DNA of 64,000 nt from Flaviflagellibacter sp963786225 (GTDB lineage Bacteria > Pseudomonadota > Alphaproteobacteria > Rhizobiales > Methylopilaceae): NCBI GenBank assembly GCA_963786225.1, contig CAWAYQ010000032.1, forward strand, positions 248,001 to 312,000. The letters are read 5' to 3'. The notes under the pieces were generated by a model. It was not told the DNA's origin and did not search any database. It was given only the letters and a program-made list of their open reading frames with translations. Shown here one piece after another: positions 35,089-44,749 of this stretch; within the stretch, counting starts at the first letter, position 1; each line of letters starts with the position of its first letter. Both the position numbers and the translations under genes were made by a program.

Positions 35089-36071
35089 GCGGGTACAGCC
35101 GTCATGTGGTGATGATCGGGGCCATGGCTGTGATCTTCGCCGTGCGCATCGTCATGTGCATGGCCATGCTGAGTCTCGCCGCATCCGGCCTCACCGTCCG
35201 AGCATTCGCCATATTCGATCTCCACGGTCGCATGGTTGAGATCGAAACGCGCCGCGAGAACGGCCTTGATATCGCGGATCGCGGCCGGCGCGTCGGCGCC
35301 GTCCTCGACACAGGCGTGAAGCGTGACCGCGCGCATCTTCTCGGTGATCGACCAGACATGGACGTGATGGACGTCCTTCACGGCCGCGACCTTCTCGACC
35401 AGAGCCGGCCCGATGGCCGAGGAATCGAGCGCGACGGGGGCGGCTTCCAGCAAGATGTGTCCGGCATCGCGTACGAGGCGCCAGGCGCCGCCGAGAATGA
35501 TGACCGAGACGAAGACGGACAGGATCGGATCGATCGGCGTCCAGCCGGTGTAGATGATGACGAGCGCGGCAACGATGGCGCCGACCGAGCCGAGCAGGTC
35601 GCCGAGCACATGCAGCAGTGCGCCGCGGATATTGACGTTGTCCTTCTCTGCGCCGTGCAGGACGAAGAATGCGATCACGTTGACCGCGAGGCCGCCGAAG
35701 GCGATCCAGAGCATCAGACCGCCCAGAACGGGCGAGGGCTGCATCAGGCGCTGAACCGCTTCCCACATGATCCAGCCCGCGACGGGAAACAAAACCAGCC
35801 CGTTGGCGAACGCGACGAGCACCTGGAATCGGTCATAGCCGTAGGTCCAGCGCGCATTCGCGGGGCGGCGGGCGACGCGAAATGCCATCCACGCCAGCCC
35901 GAGCGAGGCGAAGTCGATGGCCATGTGGCCGGCGTCCGCGATCAGCGTCAGGGAGCCGGAGAGAAAGCCACCCGCCAGCTCGGCGATCATGAAGACGCCG
36001 GTCAGGCCGGCGGCGATGCCGATCCGCGTCTCGTTGGCGCCGTGTGCATGATCGTGATGATCGTGAGCCAT
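35085..36071 (-). CDS. Cation diffusion facilitator (ZitB/CzcD-like) embedded in the yej operon
   Basis: 329 aa, His-rich N-terminus (MAHDHHDHAH) and His/Asp-rich C-terminus, six membrane helices. The metal-site motif is LIADAGHMAIDFASLG in helix II (HxxxD) with a second aspartate motif in helix V (VLGDLLGSVGA), and a cytoplasmic ferredoxin-like domain (HHVHVWSITEKMRAVTLH). It probably exports Zn2+ or a similar ion in exchange for protons. ATG 36071 overlaps the yejE stop by one base (TAATG) and its own stop overlaps yejF by 4 bp, so it is fully coupled inside the importer operon, an unusual position. The longer open frame upstream is yejE in another frame. Confidence 0.9.
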   Translation of the reverse strand: MAHDHHDHAHGANETRIGIAAGLTGVFMIAELAGGFLSGSLTLIADAGHMAIDFASLGLAWMAFRVARRPANARWTYGYDRFQVLVAFANGLVLFPVAGWIMWEAVQRLMQPSPVLGGLMLWIAFGGLAVNVIAFFVLHGAEKDNVNIRGALLHVLGDLLGSVGAIVAALVIIYTGWTPIDPILSVFVSVIILGGAWRLVRDAGHILLEAAPVALDSSAIGPALVEKVAAVKDVHHVHVWSITEKMRAVTLHACVEDGADAPAAIRDIKAVLAARFDLNHATVEIEYGECSDGEAGCGETQHGHAHDDAHGEDHSHGPDHHHMTAVPA

Positions 36072-37294
36072 TACGCGAATGTCTTTCGTGGGTCGAAGGC
36101 GTCGCGCACCGCTTCGCCGGTAAAGACGAGAAGCGACAGCGTGGCGGCGATCGAGAAGAAGCCTGCAATGCCGAGCCAGGGCGCCTGCAGATTGGCCTTG
36201 CCCTGCGCGAGCAGTTCGCCGAGCGAAGCGGAGCCGGGCGGCAGGCCGAAGCCGAGGAAATCGAGTGAGGTGAGCGTCGTGATCGAGCCATTCAGGATGA
36301 ACGGCATGAAGGTCAATGTCGCGACCGTCGCATTCGGCAACAGATGCCGCCACATGATGGTGAGGTTCGAGACGCCGAGCGCCTGCGCCGCCCGGACATA
36401 TTCGAAGTTGCGTGCGCGCAGGAATTCGGCGCGCACGACACCGACAAGCGCCACCCAGGAAAAGAGAAGCAGAATTCCCAGAAGAACCCAGAAGCTCGGC
36501 GTGATGACCGCGGCAAGGATGATGAGCAGATAAAGCGTCGGGATAGAGGTCCAGATTTCGATGAAGCGCTGGAACAGAAGATCGGTCCAGCCACCGAAAT
36601 AGCCCTGCACGGCGCCGGCCGCGACGCCGATGACGGAGGAGAGGATCGTCAGGACGAGGCCGAACAGGACGGAAACCCGGAACCCGTAGATCAGGCGCGC
36701 GACGACATCGCGGCCCTGGTCGTCGGTGCCGAGCCAGTTCCATTCGATGCCGGAACAGTCCGGACCGGCATTCGCGGCCTGGCATTGCTCGGTGGTCAGC
36801 ATCCAGGTCGGCGGCGCGGGCGCTGGAACCGGCAGGTTGAGATTGATCGTGTCGTATGAATAGCGGATCGGCGGCCACAGCATCCAGCCGCCCTTGTCCG
36901 CGATCAGCTTCTGCAAATAGGGATCACGGTAATCGGCCTCGGTCTCGAAATCGCCACCGAACGCTGTTTCCGGATAGGTCGTGATGGCGGGGACGTAAAT
37001 ACCGCCGTCATAGGAGACGAGGAACGGTTTGTCGTTGGCAATAAACTCCGCGAACAGCGACACCACGAACAGAGCGAGGAAAAGGATCAGCGACCAGAAG
37101 CCTCGGCGATTGGCGCGGAAACTGCGCCAGCGGCGCTGATTGATCGGCGAAGCGTTGAACCAGGCGCGGCGCGGCGGCGCATCTTCTATGGGTGCGCGCG
37201 AGGCCGAGCGCGGCGGAGCGAGCGGCTGGCCGGTCGGCGTCGGGACCGTCGTCTCCGCGTCCATGGCGGTGGATTTCGTCGGCCGCCTCGCCAT
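36071..37294 (-). CDS. yejE: Peptide ABC transporter permease YejE
   Basis: 407 aa. The N-terminal leader with OppC-type helix (SLILFLALFVVSLFAEFIA, ~residue 50) is followed by a large periplasmic loop typical of YejE (~residues 75-190, with KGGWMLWPPIRYSYDTIN), then five helices and the EAA loop (ARAAQALGVSNLTIMWRHLLPN). Inner-membrane half of the Yej channel. Its start abuts the yejB stop. Confidence 0.93.
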   Translation of the reverse strand: MARRPTKSTAMDAETTVPTPTGQPLAPPRSASRAPIEDAPPRRAWFNASPINQRRWRSFRANRRGFWSLILFLALFVVSLFAEFIANDKPFLVSYDGGIYVPAITTYPETAFGGDFETEADYRDPYLQKLIADKGGWMLWPPIRYSYDTINLNLPVPAPAPPTWMLTTEQCQAANAGPDCSGIEWNWLGTDDQGRDVVARLIYGFRVSVLFGLVLTILSSVIGVAAGAVQGYFGGWTDLLFQRFIEIWTSIPTLYLLIILAAVITPSFWVLLGILLLFSWVALVGVVRAEFLRARNFEYVRAAQALGVSNLTIMWRHLLPNATVATLTFMPFILNGSITTLTSLDFLGFGLPPGSASLGELLAQGKANLQAPWLGIAGFFSIAATLSLLVFTGEAVRDAFDPRKTFA

Positions 37295-38403
37295 CAGACG
37301 CTCCGGCTTTCAAAGTCGATGCGCGGATCGACCCAGGTATAGGTGAGGTCCGACAGCAGCCCCACGAGGAGGCCCATCAGGCCGAAAATGTAGGCGGTGG
37401 CGAAGACGACCGGATAATCGCGGTTGACCACGCTTTCGAAGCCGAGAAGGCCGAGGCCGTCCAGCGAGAAGATGGTTTCGATCAGAAGCGAGCCGGTGAA
37501 AAAGGCTGAGAGGAAGGTGCCGGGAAAACCCGCGATCAGGATGAGCATGGCGTTGCGGAAGACATGGCCGTAGAGCACCTGGCCCTCCGTCAGCCCCTTC
37601 ATGCGCGCCGTCTGCACATACTGCTTTCGGATCTCGTCGAGGAATGAGTTCTTGGTCAAAAGCGTCGTCGTGGCGAACGCGCCGACCGTCAGCGCAATGA
37701 GAGGCAAAGTGAGGTGCCAGAAATAGTCGGTGATCTTCTCCCACCACGGCAGGGCGTTCCAATTGTCGGAGGTCAGGCCGCGCAATGGAAACCAGTCGAG
37801 GAACGAGCCGCCGGCAAACAGAACGATGAGCAGGATCGCGAACAGAAAGCCGGGAATGGCATAGCCGATGACGATGACACCCGATGTCCAGACGTCGAAC
37901 TGCGAGCCGTCCTTGGTCGCCTTGCGGATGCCGAGCGGGATCGAGATGGCGTAGCTCAGAAGCGTCATCCAGAGGCCGAGCGAAATCGAGACCGGCATCT
38001 TTTCGACGATGAGCTGCAGAACCGAGACATCGCGGAAATAGGACTGGCCGAAATCGAAACGCAGGTAATCCCACATCATCTTGAAAAAGCGCTCATGGGC
38101 GGGCTTGTCGAAGCCGAACTGCTTTTCGAGGCTCCTGATGAATTCCGGATCGAGGCCCTGCGCGCCGCGGTAGCGGCTCGACACGGGATCGGCGGACAAG
38201 GCGCCGGGCTGCGGGCCGGAGCCGAAATCGCCTGCCCCGCCGCCGATCCGGGACGTGGCGGAGGTGTCGGAGCCCTGAAGCTGCGCGATGACGCGCTCGA
38301 CCGGACCGCCGGGCGCGAACTGCACCACGATGAACGAGATCAGCATGATGCCGAACAAAGTCGGGATCATCAGCAGAAGGCGGCGGGCGATATAGGCGAA
38401 CAT
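37294..38403 (-). CDS. yejB: Peptide ABC transporter permease YejB
   Basis: 369 aa. OppB-type N-terminus (RRLLLMIPTLFGIMLISFIVVQFAPGG), a periplasmic insertion with Ser/Gly-rich sequence (~residues 35-85), six helices, and the EAA loop (KQYVQTARMKGLTEGQVLYGHVFRNA). It forms the channel with YejE. The stop shares a base with the yejE start. Confidence 0.93.
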   Translation of the reverse strand: MFAYIARRLLLMIPTLFGIMLISFIVVQFAPGGPVERVIAQLQGSDTSATSRIGGGAGDFGSGPQPGALSADPVSSRYRGAQGLDPEFIRSLEKQFGFDKPAHERFFKMMWDYLRFDFGQSYFRDVSVLQLIVEKMPVSISLGLWMTLLSYAISIPLGIRKATKDGSQFDVWTSGVIVIGYAIPGFLFAILLIVLFAGGSFLDWFPLRGLTSDNWNALPWWEKITDYFWHLTLPLIALTVGAFATTTLLTKNSFLDEIRKQYVQTARMKGLTEGQVLYGHVFRNAMLILIAGFPGTFLSAFFTGSLLIETIFSLDGLGLLGFESVVNRDYPVVFATAYIFGLMGLLVGLLSDLTYTWVDPRIDFESRSV

Positions 38404-38425
38404 CGATGCTTCCTTGGAGCCTTAC

Positions 38426-40298
38426 CTAGAGCCTTATTCCGATCCGTGCTGCCTTTTCCGCATCGAACCACCATGCCGTGTCGAACGGAAGGCCGTAGCG
38501 CGGTGTGGTTTCGGGGCGGCCGAAGACATCCCAGGTCGCGAGCCAGTGCGTGCCCTTGTACCAGTGCGGCACCCAATAGCGGCCGGCGCGCATGACCCGG
38601 TCGAGCGCGCGGGCGGCAATATTGAGATCGTCCCGCGAATTGGCAGCGATGATGCGGGAGATCAGTTCGTCGATGACGGGATCGGCTACACCCGAGAGAT
38701 TGTTGGAGCCGGGCGTGTTCGCGGCCTGCGAGCCGAAGAACTGGCGAAGGCTGTCGCCGGGCGTCGAGGAAAGGGCGTAACGGCGCGGAATGAAATCGAA
38801 ATCGAAGGCATTCTCGCGGGCATTGAACTGGGCGGCATCGACCATGCGGAACGAGCCCTCGATGCCGAGAAAGCGCAAATTCTGCACGTAGGACAGCGCA
38901 TGGGCCATGAAGGTCGGGTCGTCGTCGAGAAGCTCGACCGTGAACGGCGTGCCGTCGCGATCGACGAGCGTGCCGTTTTCGACATTCCAGCCCGCTTCCT
39001 TCAGCAGGGTCGCCGCGCGCTTCAGAAGTTTGCGGTCCTTGCCCGAACCGTCGCTGACCCGCGGGACGAATGGCTCGCCGAACACTTCGGGGGGGAGCTT
39101 GTCACGATGCGGTTCGAGCAGCGCAAGTTCCTGCGGTGTGGGAAGACCATATGCCTTCATGTCCGACCCCTCGAACACGGAGGAGGTGCGCTTGTAGGAC
39201 CCGAACATCAATTTCGCGTTGGTCCATTCGAAATCGAAGGCGAGGATCAGGGCCTCGCGGACGCGGGGATCGGAGAATTTCCTGCGGCGGGTGTTGATCC
39301 ACCATCCTTGCGCGGCGGATGCGCGGTCGTCCGGCAGTTCGAAGCGAATGATGCGCTTGTCCGCGACGGCGGGCACGTTGTTGTAGGAGCGCGCCCAGAA
39401 GCGTGACGTGAACTCCTCGCGGTACCAATAGGCGCCGGCCTTGAATCCTTCGAATGAGGTCTGGCGGTCGCGGAAGAATTCGATGCGGATGACATCGAAA
39501 TTGTTCTGGCCGACGGACACCGGAAGGTCATTTCCCCACCAATCCTTTACGCGCTCGAATTCAATGAAGCGGCCGGGCGCAAGATTGCCGACTTTGTACG
39601 CGGAGGAGGCGAGCGGCGGCTCCATCGTGCTTTCGTTGAACGGCCGGGTCGCGTACCAGGCTTTCGAGATGATCGGCAGAGCCGGCGACGAGCAAAGGCA
39701 CGTCCCGCGCCTGCTTGCCGGAAAAGCGCACCACGGCCTCATGCGGCCCGATCGCTTCGGCGCCCGCGACCTCCTTCATGCTTTGTGAAAGCGAAGGATG
39801 GCCGTCCTTTTTCAGCGTGTCGACGGAGTACGCGATATCCTCGGCCGTGATGGGCGTGCCGTCTTGAAACTTTGCTTCCTTGCGCAGGAAGTAGCGGTAT
39901 GTACGGCCTTCGTCCTCGACGGCAACTGATGACGCTATAAGGCCGTAGACGGCGTCCGGCTCATCGAGCGCGCGGGTCATCAGGGTCGCGAACACCATTT
40001 CGAGGCCGACCGGCGCGTCGCCCTTCAGGATGAGTGTGTTAAGCGTGTTGAAGGTGTTGGGGTTCTGATTGAAGGCCCATTGTCCGGGCGTGTAGGACAT
40101 GCGCCCGCCTTTGGGCGCCTGCGGGTTCACGTAATCGAAATGGCGAAAGCCGGCCGGGTATTTCAGGTCGCCGAAGATCGACAGGCCGTGGCGCGGTTCG
40201 GATGGCAGGGCCGGTTGACCGAGAGCCGAGCGCGCAAGAAGAGACGCGGCCATGCTGCCGCCGAGAACCAGAACGCTGCGCCGGTCGATGTGCGTCAC
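38426..40298 (-). pseudogene. Yej-type extracellular peptide-binding protein, interrupted by a +1 frameshift
   Basis: Periplasmic family-5 solute-binding protein. GTG 40298 with a twin-arginine-like start (RRSVLVLGGSMAASLLARSALG), then SIFGDLKYPAGFRHFDYVNPQAPKGG. The first frame runs to VPLLVAG. One extra base at ~39680 (GGCTCTGCCG instead of GGCCTGCCG) shifts to a frame that continues with LPIISKAWYATRPFNES and ends at 38426. Removal of the base restores a full ~620-residue protein. It lies 8 bp after the next binding-protein gene. Confidence 0.88.
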
Positions 40299-40305
40299 GC
40301 GTCTC

Positions 40306-42184
40306 TCATGGCGCCGACGTGACGGGAGCGGGTGCCGGAGGCGGCGCGGCTGCGTCCGACCACCAGACATTGGGAAAGCCGAGATCGTATTTCGGCAGCT
40401 TCTCCGGATGGGCAAACCGTTTCCAATAGGCAAACCGCGTGGAATCGATCGTCCATTGCGGCACGACGTAATTGTTCCAGAGCAGGACGCGGTCCAGCGC
40501 GTGCGTGGCGGCGACGAGGTCGTCGCGGTCGGTTGCAAGGATGAGGCGGTCGATCAGTTTGTCTATCGCGGGGTTCTTGATGCCGATGAGATTGCGCGAG
40601 CCTTCCTGGTCGGCCGCGGCCGTCCCCCAGAAATCCCGCTGCTCGTTACCGGGCGAAAGCGATTGGGGCCAGCCGCCGACGGTAATGTCGAAGTCGAAGC
40701 CGTTCATCCGGTTTTCGTACTGGGCGCTGTCGACGGTGCGGATGTTCACCTTGATGCCGAGACGTTCGAGATTGGGCGCGTAGGAGAGTACGACGCGCTC
40801 GAAGCTCGGCGAGGAGAGCAGAAATTCGACCTCCATCGGCTCGCCCGCGGCATTCGACAGGGCACGCTTGCCGCCCTTGTCCTTTACCGTCCAGCCTGCC
40901 TCGCCAAGGAGCTTCACGGCCTCGCGCAGATTGGCGCGCACGGCGTCCGCGCTGCCGCCCACAGGGTTTGTGTACGGCGTGGTGAAGACTTCCGGCGGAA
41001 CCTCGTTTCGCACTGTTTCCAGAATTTCGAGTTCGCGGCCCTGCGGGACGCCGCTGGAGGCAAGCTCGGTGTTCTGGAAATAGCTGCCGATGCGGCTGTA
41101 CTGACCGTAAAACAGCGCGCGGTTCATCTCCTCGAAATTCATCGCGAGATTGAAGGCGCGCCGCACCCGCGGATCCTGGAATTTCGGCCGGCGCGTATTG
41201 AAGGCGAAAGCCTGCATGATGCCCCTGTCGCGGATCGGATGCGTGTCGAGCACGACACGGCCGTCGCGGCGGGCCGGGAAGTCATAGGCGGTAGCCCAGT
41301 TCTTCGCGATGTTCTCTTCGCGGTAATCGTACTGATCGGCCTTGAAGGCTTCGAGCGCGACATCTGCGTCACGGAAATAGAGGTAGCTTATCTCGTCGAA
41401 ATTGTCGGTGCCCACGTTCAAGGGCAGTTTCGCGCCCCAATAGTCCGCCACGCGCTCGATACGCGATGGAGCGGCCGGGCTGAAAGCCGGGCTTGATGCG
41501 GTAGGGGCCCGAGCCGAGCGGCGGCTCGAGAGTCGTCTTGGTGATATCGCGTTTCACCCCGTTTGCGTCCGTGCCCTCCCAATAGTGCTTGGGCAGGACG
41601 AGAAGCTGGCCGAGAATCTGCGGAAGCTCGCGGTTGCCTTTGACGTCGAAGGTGAAGGTCACCTCGCGTTCACCGGTCGCCTCCGCCTTCACGACGTTTT
41701 TGTAATAACTGCGATAACGGGGGTGATTGTCGCGCTCGACCTGCAGCGACCAGATTACATCGTCCACGGTGATCGGCTTGCCGTCCTGCCAGCGCGCTTC
41801 CGGCCGCAGGCGGAAGGTGACGGAGGAGAAATCCGGCGGATGCCGCACGGCTTCGGCGATGAGACCATATTCGCTCGACGGTTCGTCGAGCGAAGGCGTC
41901 ATCAGTGATTCGTAGATCGAGCCGAGGCCGACGGCCGGGGAACCACGCGGAATGATTATGTTGAAGCTGTCATAGCCGCCGATAGTGAACTGCCGCACCG
42001 TACCGCCTTTCGGCGCGGCGGGGTTCACGTAGTCGAAGTGGGGAAAGTCGGCAGGGTATTTCACGTCGCCGAACAGCGACAGCCCGTTCTTCCACGGACC
42101 GGGAACGGCCGGGTCCTGCGCCAGAGCGGGCACTGCAAACAGGTAAAGCGAGACGAGAGCGGCCGCGAGGCGGTCGGCGATCAT
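40306..42184 (-). pseudogene. Second Yej-type peptide-binding protein, interrupted by a +1 frameshift
   Basis: First gene of the operon and a paralogue of the neighbouring binding protein (shared LSLFGDVKYPADFPHFDYVNPAAPKGG). Signal peptide AAALVSLYLFAVPALAQ. The first frame reads to GRSIAY. One extra base at ~41458 (TATCGAGCGC for TATGAGCGC) moves to the frame with ERVADYWGAKLPLNVGTDNFD, which ends at 40306. The restored product is ~625 aa. With both binding proteins broken, the importer would be unable to capture ligand. Confidence 0.88.
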
Positions 42185-42242
42185 GCTGTGCGCATCCTCC
42201 GGGATCGACTGAACAAACCCAGCCTAACGGAGATTATGTCGC

Positions 42243-42272
42243 AAAACCGGCGGCCTGCCAGACAGGCCGCCG
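42243..42272 (-). terminator. Terminator after the cytochrome c gene
   Basis: Perfect 10-bp stem CGGCGGCCTG / CAGGCCGCCG with 5-base loop, followed on the minus strand by GGTTTT. It separates the cytochrome gene from the downstream yej operon. Confidence 0.8.
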
Positions 42273-42286
42273 TTAAATGACGGATA

Positions 42287-42937
42287 TCAGTGCGGCGCGG
42301 TCGCGGGAGGGGCCGGCGGATTGGGGGCGCCAGCCGGAGCCGCGGGAGCTGCCGGTGCGCCCGGAGCAGTTGCCTCGCCGGGAGCGGGCGGAGCCGGAAG
42401 CGGCAGGGGCTTGTCCGAATTCTGGTTCAGCCAGGCAATCAGATTGGCGCGCTGATCGGGCTTCTTGATACCGAGGAACGACATCGCGGTGCCCTGGACC
42501 GCGGCCTTCGGGTTTTCCAGGAAGTGGTCGAGCGCCTCGAAGGTCCAGTCGTCGCCGTGCTTGGCCTTCATGGCCGCGGAATAGCCGAAGCCTTCCAAAT
42601 GGGCGTGCTTGTTGCCGACCACGCCGTAAAGATTCGGGCCGACCTTGTTGGGGCCGCCCTTTTCAAAGGTGTGGCAGGAGGCGCACTGCTTGGTCAGGGC
42701 CTCGCCCTTGGCCGGGTCGGCGGTCGCGAGACGAACCGCGATCGGCTCGACCTTGGCGACTTCGGGAGCGGCGCCATGGCCGGCGCCGGCATCTGCCGCC
42801 GGCGAGGGCAGTTCATAGCCCGGCTTTTCCGGCGCATGCGCGCTGAACAGCATGTCGGAGCCGATGAACAGCGCGAGCGTGAAGGTCGCGGTGCCGAGTA
42901 CGGCGCCGAGGATCTTATTGACCTCAAACGAGTCCAT
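42287..42937 (-). CDS. cycM: Membrane-anchored cytochrome c (CycM-like)
   Basis: 216 aa. An N-terminal uncleaved anchor (ILGAVLGTATFTLALFIGSDMLF), a linker rich in Ala/Pro, one class-I cytochrome c domain with heme motif CASCHTF (~residue 86) and the distal Met in GTAMSFLGIKKPD, and a long Pro/Ala C-terminal tail (APGAPAAPAAPAGAPNPP). Such CycM-type cytochromes carry electrons from the bc1 complex to aa3 oxidase in the periplasm. A 527-aa frame on the opposite strand is a shadow. Confidence 0.9.
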   Translation of the reverse strand: MDSFEVNKILGAVLGTATFTLALFIGSDMLFSAHAPEKPGYELPSPAADAGAGHGAAPEVAKVEPIAVRLATADPAKGEALTKQCASCHTFEKGGPNKVGPNLYGVVGNKHAHLEGFGYSAAMKAKHGDDWTFEALDHFLENPKAAVQGTAMSFLGIKKPDQRANLIAWLNQNSDKPLPLPAPPAPGEATAPGAPAAPAAPAGAPNPPAPPATAPH

Positions 42938-43129
42938 TCCGGTCTCCGGAAGCGGGCGTCAAAACACGAAAAACGGACGTATCGGCAGGTGCCTAACAGA
43001 CGGTCCGCGAGCCGGGCGGAACCTAGCCGCTTTCGCGCGCGCATGACAACTCGTATAGAGGCGGCGCACTGCTACTTTTTGCCGCCGAATAGAACGATTA
43101 CAGCCTGCTTTCTGGTTTCCGGGTCCTCC

Positions 43130-43873
43130 ATGTCCTCTTTAGTCCTTATCCCGGCGCGCCTGGGTTCGACGCGCCTGCCCGGAAAGCCGCTTGCGGACGT
43201 CGCGGGCGAGCCGATGATCGTCCATGTCTGGCGCCGGGCGGTCGAATTGGGCGTCGGGCCGGTCGCCGTGGCAACCGATTCGCCGGAGATCGTGGTGGCC
43301 GTTGAAAAGGCCGGGGGCCGGGCCGTTTTGACTCGCGACGACCACGTGTCGGGATCGGACCGCATTTTCGAGGCTTTGAGCGTGCTCGACCCCGACCACG
43401 AGGTCGAGCGCATCGTCAACGTGCAGGGCGATCTGCCGACGATCGATCCGGATGCCATCCGCTCGGCCGTGGCGCTTCTCGACGATCCGGACGTCGACCT
43501 CGGCACGCTCGGGGCGATCATCCGCCGTAGCGCCGAGAAGACCGATCCGAATGTCGTCAAGCTGATAGGCACCGAAGTCGGCACCGGCGGGGGGCGTCTC
43601 CGCGCGCTCTATTTCACCCGGGCGACCGCGCCCTGGGGTGAGGGCGAACTCATTCATCATATCGGGCTTTACGTCTGGCGCCGCAACGCGCTCGCACGCT
43701 TTGTCCGGCTGCCGCCCTCGGTGCTTGAGCTTCGCGAGCGGCTGGAGCAGTTAAGGGCCCTTGAGGCCGGAATGCGCATAGATGCCGCGCTCGTCGACGA
43801 CGTGCCGCTCGGCGTCGATACGGAACATGACCTCGAGCGCGCCCGCGAGCTTCTGGCGGCGCGCCGACTTTGA
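43130..43873 (+). CDS. kdsB: 3-deoxy-manno-octulosonate cytidylyltransferase
   Basis: 247 aa. Activates Kdo with CTP for LPS inner-core synthesis. Nucleotide-binding loop LIPARLGSTRLPGKPL at the N-terminus, substrate motif NVQGDLPTIDP (Mg-binding Asp), and LYVWRRNALARF. ATG 43130 gives the family start MSSLVLIPAR; the open frame upstream is antisense to the cytochrome gene. It is followed 15 bp later by pheA. Confidence 0.95.
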   Translation: MSSLVLIPARLGSTRLPGKPLADVAGEPMIVHVWRRAVELGVGPVAVATDSPEIVVAVEKAGGRAVLTRDDHVSGSDRIFEALSVLDPDHEVERIVNVQGDLPTIDPDAIRSAVALLDDPDVDLGTLGAIIRRSAEKTDPNVVKLIGTEVGTGGGRLRALYFTRATAPWGEGELIHHIGLYVWRRNALARFVRLPPSVLELRERLEQLRALEAGMRIDAALVDDVPLGVDTEHDLERARELLAARRL

Positions 43874-43888
43874 CCGGAGTTATCTGAC

Positions 43889-44749
43889 GTGGCCGCGAAA
43901 AAACAGATCGTCTACCAGGGCGAACCCGGTGCGAACTCGCACATCGCCTGTGTCGAGGCGTTCCCGGACTGGACGCCTCTGGCCGCGCCCACCTTCGAGG
44001 ATGCGTTCGCCGCCGTCATCGACGGCACGGCGGGGCTTGCGATGATCCCGGTCGAGAACTCGGTCGCGGGCCGCGTGGCCGACATCCATCATCTGATGCC
44101 GACCTCGGGTCTCAATATCGTCGGCGAATTCTTTCTGCCGCTTCAGCATCAGCTGATGGGGGTGAAGGGGGCGACGCTTGCGACCGTGAAATCCGCCTAC
44201 AGCCATCCCCAGGCGCTCGGTCAATGCCGCGTGACGTTGAGGAAGCTCGGGCTCGAACCGAAGATCGCCGCCGATACGGCGGGCGCCGCGCGCCGTCTGT
44301 CGGAGACGACCGACATCACCCGCGCCGCCATCGCATCGCGCCTTGCGGCCGAAATCTACGGTCTCGACATCATCGCCGAGAACATCGCCGACGAAGACCA
44401 CAACACGACGCGATTCATCATTCTGTCGAAGGAGCCGGACTGGGTGCCGGCGAAGAACGGGCCTGTCGTTACGACCTTCGTGTTCAAGGTGCGCAACGTC
44501 CCGGCGGCTCTTTATAAGGCGCTCGGCGGGTTCGCGACCAATTCGGTCAACATGACCAAGCTCGAAAGCTACCAGCTTGAAGGCGAGTTCGTGGCGACGC
44601 AGTTCTATGCCGATGTCGAAGGCCATCCGGACGATGCCAATGTGCGGCTCGCGCTGGAGGAGCTCGCCTTCTTCTCGGCCGAGGTGAAAATCCTCGGCGT
44701 CTATCCCGGGCATCCATACCGCTACGCGGAGCGCAAGAAGCAGCGCTAA
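43889..44749 (+). CDS. pheA: Prephenate dehydratase
   Basis: 286 aa monofunctional enzyme converting prephenate to phenylpyruvate in phenylalanine synthesis. Catalytic domain: YQGEPGANSHIA at the start and the active-site motif NTTRFIILSKE (~residue 172). The C-terminal ACT domain (~residues 195-280) senses phenylalanine; its usual ESRP motif reads ESYQ here. GTG 43889 is the start. Placement beside kdsB is a known alphaproteobacterial arrangement. Confidence 0.95.
   Translation: MAAKKQIVYQGEPGANSHIACVEAFPDWTPLAAPTFEDAFAAVIDGTAGLAMIPVENSVAGRVADIHHLMPTSGLNIVGEFFLPLQHQLMGVKGATLATVKSAYSHPQALGQCRVTLRKLGLEPKIAADTAGAARRLSETTDITRAAIASRLAAEIYGLDIIAENIADEDHNTTRFIILSKEPDWVPAKNGPVVTTFVFKVRNVPAALYKALGGFATNSVNMTKLESYQLEGEFVATQFYADVEGHPDDANVRLALEELAFFSAEVKILGVYPGHPYRYAERKKQR

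Noticed and set aside
36072..36878. N-terminal extension of the CDF transporter
   Set aside because: The extra residues are yejE read in another frame; the His-rich MAHDHHDH start is canonical.
42290..43129. Long plus-strand frame before kdsB, in frame with it
   Set aside because: It is antisense to the cytochrome c gene and has no relation to KdsB; the family start is at 43130.
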